Shown: positions 1 to 7,778 of the stretch, piece after piece
How positions within the stretch are numbered: the first letter of the stretch is position 1
How the letters are laid out: every line of letters begins with the position of its first letter
From: Mucilaginibacter lappiensis
Lineage (GTDB): Bacteria; Bacteroidota; Bacteroidia; Sphingobacteriales; Sphingobacteriaceae
Length of the DNA stretch: 64,000 nt
Assembly (NCBI RefSeq): GCF_900155965.1
Contig: NZ_FTMG01000019.1
Location: 79,618-143,617 of the forward strand
Direction: 5' to 3'
Position numbers and translations under genes: made by a program
The notes under the pieces: model-generated
The model's database searches: none
Seen by the model: the letters and a program-made list of their open reading frames with translations, nothing else
Told to the model about the DNA's origin: nothing

Positions 1-647
1 GCAATAAAAGAGAAGCATTAAAGGCCTGGGCAACGGTTTATACAGATAAAGATGAATTTAAAAGTGTTAGTGTAACCACCCGATGCGACATCGGTTTTCT
101 AAAAACCGTTATCACCCATTATATTGACAATTACCCTGTCGAACTCCTGGCTATGGGTATTACCGGCGCTACCGGCCTGAGCGGTATCGTTGGCAGCAAT
201 GCCAGCATGATGGTCGCCAGGGTAAAGACACCAACATTAATCATTCCCTTGGAAAGCCGGTTTCCGGATGTTCCGGCCATTACCCTGGCAACTGATTATG
301 AAACAAAGTTGTCGCCAAACGATGTTACTGCGCTTAATGAAATGATCAAAGCCTTCCATACCAAACAAATGCAGGTACTGTACGTGGACGAAAAATCAGA
401 TGTTAAACATATCCAAACCGGAGAGGCACGGCTTAAAGAGCTTCTCCCCCATACGGAACTTATGTTTAATTACCTGAAGGACAGCACGCCACTCAGTGGG
501 ATCATGGAATTTATTGAAGAAAACGAAACTGATATCCTCTGCCTGGTTAAACATCATCATAATATTATATACCGTTTATTTAACCGGAGTACCGTTAACC
601 AGATCATGAGCCGGTCTGTTAAAGCCATCCTTGTACTGCATGAATAA
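1..647 (+). CDS. Universal stress protein, 5' end outside window
   Basis: The reading frame is open from base 3 without a start, so the gene begins before the window. The ATG at 153 is internal. The N-terminal visible part ends in a typical UspA tail: a GITGATGLSG stretch, then GSNAS and a beta strand TPTLIIP, the usual G-x(9)-G-S/T nucleotide-binding motif. A second, more divergent Usp-like half follows (AITLATDYE near visible residue 98). The layout therefore suggests a tandem two-Usp-domain cytosolic protein of about 280 residues, common in Bacteroidota. It ends TAATG with the next ATG, so the two genes are translationally coupled. Function beyond stress-related nucleotide binding is not determinable. 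Confidence 0.85.
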   Translation, partial: NKREALKAWATVYTDKDEFKSVSVTTRCDIGFLKTVITHYIDNYPVELLAMGITGATGLSGIVGSNASMMVARVKTPTLIIPLESRFPDVPAITLATDYETKLSPNDVTALNEMIKAFHTKQMQVLYVDEKSDVKHIQTGEARLKELLPHTELMFNYLKDSTPLSGIMEFIEENETDILCLVKHHHNIIYRLFNRSTVNQIMSRSVKAILVLHE

Positions 648-1705
648 TGAATTATACCACCCCTGTCATAAAAAAAGACCAGCCGGACGATACTTTTAAA
701 ACTCAACCGCTCCCGGAACCCATAGGTAAATACCCTTATCATCTTCATGTAGTTGATATTCACCCGGTCACCAACCCCAATCAAATGGATTTTCACATGG
801 TTGGCGATACCGGCGGCACAGGTAATCCCGAAGCCAGTCAGGAAATAATTGACCAAATGAGCCTGCAATATAAGCCAGGCAGCTTTTTATATCATCTTGG
901 CGATCTGGTTTATCATTATGGGGAGGCATCACAATATTCTGATCAGTTTTTTAAACCTTTTGAAAAATACCCCGGACCGATTTTCGCAATAGCGGGTAAT
1001 CATGACAGTGATGTAAACCCGGACAGCAAAAGTCCATACCAAAGCCTGGATGCTTTTACCACTGTATTTTGTGACACTGAACCCCGGCATGTTGTTTTCA
1101 GCGGGAAAAGTAAAAGGCAAAGCATGACCCAGCCCAATATCTTCTGGACGCTGGAAACACCCCTGGCCACTATCATCGGTTTGCACACTAATGTACCAAA
1201 GTATGGCGCAGTTTCCAAAGACCAAGAGAATTGGTTCCATAATGAGCTGAAGTCGGCGCCATCAGATAAAATGCTGATCTTATGTTTACACCATGCACCA
1301 TATTCCGCCGATACCAATCATGGATCAAGCCTGCCGATGATCAAGGTACTGGAAAATGCTTTTAACACAACTGGGGTACGACCAGACATTGTTTTCAGCG
1401 GCCATGTACATAACTATCAGCGGTTTCATAAATTATATGCAGATGGTATCGAAGTACCCTATGTCGTTTCGGGCGCAGGTGGTTTTGATGAACTGCACCG
1501 TATTGCGACGCTGGATGACAGTCGTTTTGAACCATTGCCTTTCCCCGGGATTCACCTGAAATCTTTCTGTGATGATGAGCATGGGTTTCTGCAAATCACT
1601 ATTACCCAAACCGGTGATCAATTACAACTAAGTGGTAACTATTATTCCGTTAGAGCTGGCGCCCCTGCCATGTTGCGCGATGTTTTTACTGTGCACAAAG
1701 CTTAA
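647..1705 (+). CDS. Purple acid phosphatase-like metallophosphoesterase
   Basis: A 352-residue calcineurin-like phosphoesterase. All five metal-binding blocks are visible: D54-T-G (in GDTGG), GDLVY (D86, Y89), GNHD (118-120), LHHAP and GHVH. The Tyr in GDxxY is the ligand typical of purple acid phosphatases. There is no clear signal peptide, so cytoplasmic location is likely. The start ATG overlaps the stop of the universal stress gene by one base, which fixes the start and shows coupling. The substrate is unknown; phosphomonoesters or phosphodiesters are both possible. Confidence 0.88.
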   Translation: MNYTTPVIKKDQPDDTFKTQPLPEPIGKYPYHLHVVDIHPVTNPNQMDFHMVGDTGGTGNPEASQEIIDQMSLQYKPGSFLYHLGDLVYHYGEASQYSDQFFKPFEKYPGPIFAIAGNHDSDVNPDSKSPYQSLDAFTTVFCDTEPRHVVFSGKSKRQSMTQPNIFWTLETPLATIIGLHTNVPKYGAVSKDQENWFHNELKSAPSDKMLILCLHHAPYSADTNHGSSLPMIKVLENAFNTTGVRPDIVFSGHVHNYQRFHKLYADGIEVPYVVSGAGGFDELHRIATLDDSRFEPLPFPGIHLKSFCDDEHGFLQITITQTGDQLQLSGNYYSVRAGAPAMLRDVFTVHKA

Positions 1706-1746
1706 CCTTTCAAAAACCTGACAAAATATCCCCGTGTAAAACCTTT

Positions 1747-1762
1747 ATGCAAACGTTTGCGT
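1747..1762. promoter_or_regulatory. LacI-family-type operator, copy 1
   Basis: Contains the perfect palindrome GCAAACGTTTGC with the central CG step and AAACGTTT core characteristic of LacI/GalR-family operators. A second near-identical site lies about 170 bases downstream, and the likely target is the GH18 gene. No LacI-family gene is present in the window. Confidence 0.55.
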
Positions 1763-1915
1763 GATAATCCAATGCCTATTTTACGCTCTGTTAAAACTTC
1801 GCATGCAAACACCTCTGTTCTAAGGAGTTTTACCCGCTAATAGTTCTAATTATTAACAATTGAGAATCATAATACCGAACCTGCTACAGATATTGTTATC
1901 ATGGACTCCCAATTT

Positions 1916-1931
1916 ACGCAAACGTTTGTGT
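1916..1931. promoter_or_regulatory. LacI-family-type operator, copy 2
   Basis: ACGCAAACGTTTGTGT, the same AAACGTTT core as the 1747 site with one changed flank base. Paired operators at this spacing could allow looping. It sits about 315 bases before the GH18 start. Confidence 0.55.
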
Positions 1932-1999
1932 AACCATAATAATACAAAATCACATCTTTTTGATTTACATTCACTTATGTGTTAGATAGGTTATAACAC

Positions 2000-2100
2000 T
2001 GTTATTACGCAAAAATGCTGGCAGCCCTAATGTCCGGCAATTAAAAAAATTGGCTGCTATCCGGAGTGAGACCTGGATATGGTTGATTAAGTGGTTAGTA
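2000..2100 (+). ncRNA. Possible structured leader or small RNA before GH18 gene
   Basis: The stretch 1706-2246 holds no ORF. Between the operators and the GH18 start, GCAGCC (about 2022) can pair with GGCTGC (about 2052), and TCCGG pairs with CCGGA, giving a compact fold directly followed by a strong intrinsic terminator. Either a short terminated RNA or an attenuated 5' leader would look like this. Boundaries are approximate. Confidence 0.3.
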
Positions 2101-2101
2101 T

Positions 2102-2133
2102 AAGGACCCTTTTTAGGAAGGGTTCTTTTTTTG
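2102..2133 (+). terminator. Intrinsic terminator upstream of GH18 gene
   Basis: A 10-bp stem AAGGACCCTT / AAGGGTTCTT with one G-U pair and a six-base loop, then a run of T. It lies 115 bases before the GH18 ATG and far after the previous gene stop (1705), so it ends a transcript starting in the intergenic region. Confidence 0.6.
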
Positions 2134-2246
2134 ACCTTCTAAACTATCCATTTAAACTCTTTTTGTAAGAAGCGATACCGGGCAATATCAAAACGCATCT
2201 AAAAACTACCATACCAATTTTACCGACACCCCCTTTTAAATCAATT

Positions 2247-3242
2247 ATGAAACAAAAATTTATTTCCCTAACCGGGCTTTTCGTGCTTTGCATGTCAGTG
2301 CTGGCATTCGCTCCATCCTGTAAAAAAGATAGCCAGGTAAAAGCTCCGGCAAATCATACGATTAACAGAGCAGTAACTAACAGTACTAATGCTCAAAAAT
2401 TCATCGCCTACTTTGTAACTGATGGACGAAATCCTACTTATAAATTGACTGATATTCCAGACGGGGTAGATATTGTGGTTTTGTTTGTGGTTAAACTTCC
2501 AAATTACATTGATACCATAAAATATCCTGCCAGCGGTGGCTATATTGGTGCTTACAAATCTTATGGTGCTTTTTATGGTGATATAAAAAAGCTGCAAGCA
2601 CGCGGAATTAAGGTAATACAAAACATAGACGACGAAGCCAGCTGGCAAACCACAAAACCTGCCGGGTACGCTAGTGCATCGGCCTATGCTTTAAAAATGA
2701 AACAGGTATTGCTTGATCAGTTACATTTAGACGGTATAACTTTAGATGTAGAGCATAGCGGGGCAGCACCTTCTCCAATTCCGGCCTTCCCAGCGTATAA
2801 TAAGATTGGTTATTATGGTTGGTATAGTTCAAGCATGGCTGCCAATGCAAACTATATCAATTGCATCAAAGAAATGACAAAATACTTCGGCACTACGGCC
2901 AGCAATGAGTTGGAAATAGCATCAGGATTGGACTGCTATGCCTGGAACAATATTGCCAGCAATTTTGTAAACAACTTTACTTATTTCGGCGTACAATCTT
3001 ATGATGGTAACTCAACCCGTACCCAGTTAATGAATAATTATGCTACGGGTACCAATAAAATACCATCGGCCAAAATGGTTTATGGGCACAATGCGGAAAC
3101 AGGTAGCTCTCAAAGTGATGCTGTTGATATTGCTAAATGGACACCAACGCAGGGCCAAAAAGGAGGCGTATTTGTTTATGCCTTTAACAGCGACCCAACA
3201 GGTTATGGAGCTGCGGTTTTGGCCGCGGTGAAAGGTAAATAA
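2247..3242 (+). CDS. Secreted GH18 glycoside hydrolase lipoprotein
   Basis: A 331-residue protein starting with a lipoprotein signal peptide; the lipobox Cys is C25 (APSC-KK). The GH18 signature DxxxxDxE is present as DGITLDVE at residues 162-169, with D167 and proton donor E169 intact. The barrel strands around KFIAYFVTDG (51-60) and GGVFVYAFNSD near the C-terminus fit the family. The compact length without extra modules resembles endo-beta-N-acetylglucosaminidases (EndoH/F type) more than large chitinases. The likely role is cleaving N-glycans or chitin-like glycans at the cell surface. It is expressed alone behind two LacI-type operators and a terminator-bearing leader. Confidence 0.85.
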   Translation: MKQKFISLTGLFVLCMSVLAFAPSCKKDSQVKAPANHTINRAVTNSTNAQKFIAYFVTDGRNPTYKLTDIPDGVDIVVLFVVKLPNYIDTIKYPASGGYIGAYKSYGAFYGDIKKLQARGIKVIQNIDDEASWQTTKPAGYASASAYALKMKQVLLDQLHLDGITLDVEHSGAAPSPIPAFPAYNKIGYYGWYSSSMAANANYINCIKEMTKYFGTTASNELEIASGLDCYAWNNIASNFVNNFTYFGVQSYDGNSTRTQLMNNYATGTNKIPSAKMVYGHNAETGSSQSDAVDIAKWTPTQGQKGGVFVYAFNSDPTGYGAAVLAAVKGK

Positions 3243-3330
3243 TATCGTTACAAATAGCCGGCATCTAACCTACATCAAAAATTTAATACCCATTATACTA
3301 GTAAAGGTGCACTAAAGCTTAAAATGACAC

Positions 3331-3361
3331 AAGCCCGGAGAAATCTCCGGGCTTAGTTTTT
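3331..3361 (+). terminator. Terminator hairpin, copy 1 of a duplicated pair
   Basis: Perfect 10-bp stem AAGCCCGGAG / CTCCGGGCTT around an AAAT loop, followed by AGTTTTTGTATAAA. An identical stem-loop recurs at 4187-4210 with similar downstream bases (GTATAAA). Terminates the GH18 transcript. Confidence 0.8.
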
Positions 3362-3514
3362 GTATAAAATTTTCTCGAAAAATAAATTCTACAATTTATC
3401 CCAAAGCTTTATTAGGAAGAGCAATCGCAATTTAAAAGAGATGAGCGATTTGCTCTCCTTAAAGAAAATATCAGTAGTTTTAGTTTTCGGTTAAGAGTTC
3501 CAGACGTATTAATT

Positions 3515-4081
3515 ATGTGTATAAATGTAATAGAAAAGGATTATGAATATTGCAAAGTTTTAAAGGATAGTTTCACTTCTGATCTTTTTCTTCTTACTTG
3601 TTTCCAATTTGAAAGGGATGAGGATTTAAATACACTTTATTTAGAAGGCAAGATTAATCCATCTGAAGTAAGTCGTACCTTTTTGATGTCTAAAACGGTA
3701 TTAGATCAATTTCAACAAGAAGTTTACAGCGGCCCCAGTCAATATATAAGTGCAAACGCATTACTCTTAGAAGTTGATCTTCAAGAATTAAACGATAACG
3801 AAATAGTCGATGAAACCCTTGCTGAAATACTTTTCACAGGCTCTATACATGGGAGCACGAATTTTCAAGGATCTTCTGAAACAGCTTTTCACTTGGCAAA
3901 ATCATTTTGCGAACAGATTTTTGAAGACGATTACAAGAACCGAAATAACTATTGCTTGAGAACTTTCTCCCCTTGGAATACCTGGTTTATGGCTGGACCT
4001 TATACTTTTAGCGAAACACTGATACTTGTGGCGAAAAAAACGAAAGCCATTTGGTTATTAGCATATTCAACTTCTGACTGA
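3515..4081 (+). CDS. Hypothetical protein between duplicated terminators
   Basis: A 188-residue acidic, cytosolic-looking protein that I do not recognise. There is no signal peptide or membrane segment. The C-terminal half holds RTFSPWNTWFMAGPYTFSET, rich in aromatics, and a hydrophobic strand TLILVAKK. An imperfect hairpin (about 3419-3457) lies upstream. The gene stands alone between two identical terminator hairpins and looks more AT-rich than its neighbours, which suggests it was inserted as a unit. It could be an immunity-type or effector-like orphan, but nothing in the sequence proves this. Confidence 0.65.
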   Translation: MCINVIEKDYEYCKVLKDSFTSDLFLLTCFQFERDEDLNTLYLEGKINPSEVSRTFLMSKTVLDQFQQEVYSGPSQYISANALLLEVDLQELNDNEIVDETLAEILFTGSIHGSTNFQGSSETAFHLAKSFCEQIFEDDYKNRNNYCLRTFSPWNTWFMAGPYTFSETLILVAKKTKAIWLLAYSTSD

Positions 4082-4186
4082 TGATGTTGTGAGTTAAATT
4101 GAAATAGATTTTCAAGTCATTTTTGATAATTCATAATTAAAGACTGCCATTTAAAAAAATAAGTTTTCGCTTCGTTCTCTTGAACT

Positions 4187-4222
4187 AAGCCCGGAGAAAT
4201 CTCCGGGCTTGTTTCGTTTTGT
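4187..4222. terminator. Terminator hairpin, copy 2 of a duplicated pair
   Basis: The same 24-nt stem-loop as at 3331-3354, followed by GTTTCGTTTTGTATAAA. It can serve the orphan ORF (plus strand) and possibly the HD gene (minus strand, stop at 4266). Confidence 0.75.
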
Positions 4223-4265
4223 ATAAAGTTTAGGTTTTATTTATTTTCTTATTGAAGATACAATT

Positions 4266-5120
4266 TTAAACCATAACCAAAGGGTATAGCGATCTTTGCT
4301 TAAATCGTTCTGTTGCCCCTTTATGGGTAAATTGTTTAAAGTGTACCAGGTTTCCGATATCAGTTAATCGCTGGCTCATGACCATGTTTGTATTTAATTT
4401 ACGCAATACCTGGAAATCATCCCGTAAAAGATCATTTTTTTGAAGTAGCCCTTCGGTCAAAGCGTCTTTAATAAGTTCGGCCAGTTTCAGGTTGGCGTAT
4501 ACATGCTCCGGCTTTTTAAAATAAGCCTCATTTAAACGCCGGAACTGATTTTTGATCCAGTCGCCTGCCGCTTCAGACCTGACCACCATGCAACCATCCT
4601 GAATGGTGAGTTCACTGATAAAGTTCCGGATTTCGGTTAGTCCGATAAAGCCAGCCTGGTATAAGTCTCTCAAAGTATAGTCAACCCGGTCGGCACAAAG
4701 CCCGGGGAGTGGCTGCTCCAAAATAGTATGAGCCTGTTTAAATAAAGTGGTGCTATCAAACCCGTATTTTTTGAGGATGACAGGAATTTCTGAGCGATTG
4801 ATCACCTCATCAAATATGGTTTCGTGATAATCTTCCTTAATATTTTCAAACACATAATCAGCTACGTGCGAAAAAGCGGTATGCGAAACATCGTGCAGTA
4901 AAGCAGCTATTTGTTCTTCAATCCCTCCGCCAAAATGCTTTACCAGGTAAAGTACGCCGATAGAATGCGCATAGCGGGTTTGGTTTAAAGCCGGGTTTAC
5001 CAGGAATATTGCCCCACCCTGGTGAACGTTCTTCAACCGCTGCACAGGTGCCGACAAGATAAGCTCTTCCAACACTGGTCCCACCTCAAAATTACCGTAT
5101 ATCTTATCTTCAATTTTCAT
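4266..5120 (-). CDS. HD-domain phosphohydrolase
   Basis: 284 residues with an HD metal site: H52 in RYAHSIG, H76-D77 in LLHDVSHTAFSH, and a later Asp in DRVDYTLRD. This RxxHS-HD-DRxDY pattern is that of the SAMHD1/dGTPase-like branch of HD hydrolases, acting on nucleotides. No other domain is visible. The start is the first ATG of an isolated minus-strand gene. The exact substrate is not inferable. Confidence 0.85.
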   Translation of the reverse strand: MKIEDKIYGNFEVGPVLEELILSAPVQRLKNVHQGGAIFLVNPALNQTRYAHSIGVLYLVKHFGGGIEEQIAALLHDVSHTAFSHVADYVFENIKEDYHETIFDEVINRSEIPVILKKYGFDSTTLFKQAHTILEQPLPGLCADRVDYTLRDLYQAGFIGLTEIRNFISELTIQDGCMVVRSEAAGDWIKNQFRRLNEAYFKKPEHVYANLKLAELIKDALTEGLLQKNDLLRDDFQVLRKLNTNMVMSQRLTDIGNLVHFKQFTHKGATERFKQRSLYPLVMV

Positions 5121-5262
5121 TAGTGTGTTTTTATAGCTATCAGAAAAGCCAGATACTGGTCGCGATTCTGAGATACAAACCTAAATTAAATTTTAATAAA
5201 ATACTAATATTTTTAGCAATTTATTTATGAGTTTAAACGCTTATCAACGGTATAGGCAAAGC

Positions 5263-5300
5263 AAAAGGTCGCACTGAGAAATCTCAAAACGACCTTTTTA
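5263..5300 (-). terminator. Terminator of the phytase operon
   Basis: Stem AAAGGTCG / CGACCTTT with an inner GAGA/TCTC pairing, 38 bases beyond the phytase stop on the minus strand. A-rich before and T-rich after in both directions, so it may be bidirectional. Confidence 0.6.
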
Positions 5301-5338
5301 TTGTTGATAATTGATTTAATAATCAGTTACTTAACTTT

Positions 5339-6439
5339 TTATTTAATTTTTAATTCTTTACCTGCAATGTCTTCCCAACGATAGTAATGAAACGTTTTGT
5401 CATTGCTCATCACCACAAAAATACCGTGTTTAAACGTAGCATTAAGCGGTGTAGCTACAACATCTGAACCATCACTTTGCTGGGCTGCTACATCAGCAAT
5501 TTTCACCAGCTTATGTTCAAAAGGATTGGCTTTTGTTCCCTCGCGGCTAAAGATCTGGAAACGGTTGGCTCCCTGGTCAGATACCAGGATATAACCTGTT
5601 TTGTCTGTCAGTTTGTAAATAGAGATCCCTTCATGATCAGCCTCAAAACCTGATGTACCAAACATGGCCAGTTCTTTATCCCCTTTCTCCGGATCGGCAT
5701 AGTACTGGCGCACACCAACCTGCTCGTCGGAATAGTAAATATAGCCCAGTTCATTATCCACTGCAATGGCTTCTATCTCTTTTTTACCGCTGTATTTGCC
5801 AAACTTGCGTACCAGGGTGGCTTTAACATTTCCGGTGCCATCGTCTTCCAACAAATACTGCCACAGGTAACTGCCATCTTTCGGCCCATTTTTACGACCG
5901 GCTATGGCGTACATCTTACCTGCTTTTGAAGTATAAATAGATATACCCATCAAGTCGCGGTATTCAAAACCTGTTTCGCCAACAAATGCGTCAATGCCAC
6001 CATTATCTACCGGCTTCATATCCGGCATGGAAAATATCCTCAACTTATGGGTCATACGTTCGGTAGTAATAACAATATCGGTAGGCTTGCCACCTAACAT
6101 CAGGCCGTAAGCCAGATCGACATTATTGGGTCGTTTTAAACCACGTACCACTTTATCCTTAACAACTTTTCCTTGCAGGTCAAATACATAAAGTGCCCCT
6201 TCGCTATTTTTATCGGTTCCTATGACGAGGCTTTTGGAAGCATCGACCGGGTTTATCCATATTGCCGGATCGTCGGTATCAAACAAAACAGGTTCGGTAA
6301 TAATAACAGGCTTAATAGCTTGCGGGGAAACTGCAGGCATCATATTTCCCTTGTGATCACGTACCTGGCTCTGGCCATAAGCGGTGTTAAACAACACGAT
6401 GCCCAGTGATGCCCATAAAAAAGTGTTTAGTTTGTTCAT
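5339..6439 (-). CDS. Beta-propeller phytase (secreted)
   Basis: A 366-residue protein with an N-terminal signal peptide (hydrophobic to about residue 22, AYGQ cleavage). The family core is clear: DTDDPAIWINP, then VIGTDKNSEGALYVFDL, the strands KRPNNVDLAYG and DHEGISIY, and acidic clusters that bind Ca2+ and phosphate. Length matches single-domain beta-propeller phytases. It hydrolyses phytate stepwise to lower inositol phosphates outside the inner membrane. It is the last gene of a three-gene operon after a TonB receptor and a beta-helix lipoprotein, so the locus looks like phytate or organophosphate scavenging. Confidence 0.9.
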   Translation of the reverse strand: MNKLNTFLWASLGIVLFNTAYGQSQVRDHKGNMMPAVSPQAIKPVIITEPVLFDTDDPAIWINPVDASKSLVIGTDKNSEGALYVFDLQGKVVKDKVVRGLKRPNNVDLAYGLMLGGKPTDIVITTERMTHKLRIFSMPDMKPVDNGGIDAFVGETGFEYRDLMGISIYTSKAGKMYAIAGRKNGPKDGSYLWQYLLEDDGTGNVKATLVRKFGKYSGKKEIEAIAVDNELGYIYYSDEQVGVRQYYADPEKGDKELAMFGTSGFEADHEGISIYKLTDKTGYILVSDQGANRFQIFSREGTKANPFEHKLVKIADVAAQQSDGSDVVATPLNATFKHGIFVVMSNDKTFHYYRWEDIAGKELKIK

Positions 6440-6494
6440 TAATTATATTAAAAAATGCCCTGCATAAGCAGGGGCTGTAGATTTTTCTGTTTGT

Positions 6495-7775
6495 TTATTT
6501 TGTTCCGAATGCGCCGATGTAAGTTGCCGGATCTGGCGATACGTAGGTTACCCCATTTACCGTAATACCTGCAGCATGGTGGCGGGTAAAGTCGGTTTTA
6601 CCATGATTTAAAGCCGGTGAACCGCTTTGCAAATGAAAATCCCAGGCGGTATTAAATACCGCGTTAAGTACCGGGGTTGATTCCGGGTAATTCACAAATT
6701 TAGGGTCGTTGTCACCCGCTTTGGTACTGATAATATCGTTCACACCTGCAACAATATCTTTTGATGGCTGAAACTGATTTACCGTGGTTTGATCATACCC
6801 ATAATAAAGGTTATTGCCGATCACCGTACGTTTATCTTCGGTTGATTTAGTATCTCTTTTGATACCAAAACGGGTATTGGCAAACAGGTTGTTATAAATA
6901 TCGGCATGTACGTTATTTTCCAGCCAGATAGAACCCCCTTTGGCTGACGGTCTGCGCCAGCCGGTATTCACCATGGTATTGTTATAGGCAATAATATAAG
7001 CCTGCGGGTTACGATCGCCTGAGTTTGATAACTTAAGGGCATTGGTATTGGCACTATAAACCAGGTTAAAACCCACATCGGCCAAACAGCCCGATTTAAA
7101 ATTCATCGCCTCGCCCCCGGTTACCCCGGTTGTATAAAAAGTATTGTTGGCAAAAATGATCTTACCGCCTTCAATATAAGTACAATCCTCCTGGAAGTTA
7201 CGAACAATCGAGTTAACCACGATAAGCTTACCGTTAACGTTCGAGAACCATAGGGCCGGTAAGTTTTCGCCTGCAACAGCTTTATACAAGCCTTGTTTTA
7301 CCGAGGTTGACGCATCTGATGTGGTATTACCACCATACTCCAAAATGGTATGATCTAGCACCAGTTCTGCACAGCTTGGGGCCGCGAGTATACCACCCCA
7401 CATCTTTCCGAATTTTTTGGCATCGGTACGGTATTGTTCGGCTACAGTGATCCTAACTGGATTCTCGGCTGTACCCATCGAGTACAGATTACCTTTTACG
7501 ATAAATTCTGGTTTGGCAACGGTATCCATCAATACGGTAACACCTTCCTCAATGGTTAATGATTTGCCTGCCGGGATAATAATATCGCCCTTGATGATCT
7601 GGGTGCTGCCTTTGGCCCAAACACCTGAAACTTCGCCGCTGGCCGATCCGTTGCCGGAGCTCGTATCCACATCCAGATTGGCTTTTCTGCAACCACTAAT
7701 GGCTACGGCCGATACCAGCAGTGCTGTAAATATTGGTTTTAAGTTCATCCTATTTTTGATTAAAATGATTGACAT
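6495..7775 (-). CDS. Right-handed beta-helix surface lipoprotein
   Basis: 426 residues. A lipoprotein signal is present, with the lipobox Cys in AISGCRK near residue 29. The ATG at 7748 (MNLKP) is an alternative start giving a more usual signal length; the annotated ATG is 3 bases after the receptor stop. The body contains repeated short beta strands with Asn ladders (NNTFYTTG, YNNTMVNTG, NNLYYGY), typical of parallel beta-helix proteins with polysaccharide-lyase-like folds. No catalytic signature is certain. Placed between a TonB receptor and phytase, it may help bind substrate on the surface. Confidence 0.75.
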   Translation of the reverse strand: MSIILIKNRMNLKPIFTALLVSAVAISGCRKANLDVDTSSGNGSASGEVSGVWAKGSTQIIKGDIIIPAGKSLTIEEGVTVLMDTVAKPEFIVKGNLYSMGTAENPVRITVAEQYRTDAKKFGKMWGGILAAPSCAELVLDHTILEYGGNTTSDASTSVKQGLYKAVAGENLPALWFSNVNGKLIVVNSIVRNFQEDCTYIEGGKIIFANNTFYTTGVTGGEAMNFKSGCLADVGFNLVYSANTNALKLSNSGDRNPQAYIIAYNNTMVNTGWRRPSAKGGSIWLENNVHADIYNNLFANTRFGIKRDTKSTEDKRTVIGNNLYYGYDQTTVNQFQPSKDIVAGVNDIISTKAGDNDPKFVNYPESTPVLNAVFNTAWDFHLQSGSPALNHGKTDFTRHHAAGITVNGVTYVSPDPATYIGAFGTK

Positions 7776-7778
7776 TTT

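Noticed and set aside
153..647. Universal stress gene starting at 153
   Set aside because: The frame is open and encodes fitting Usp sequence back to base 3, so 153 is internal.
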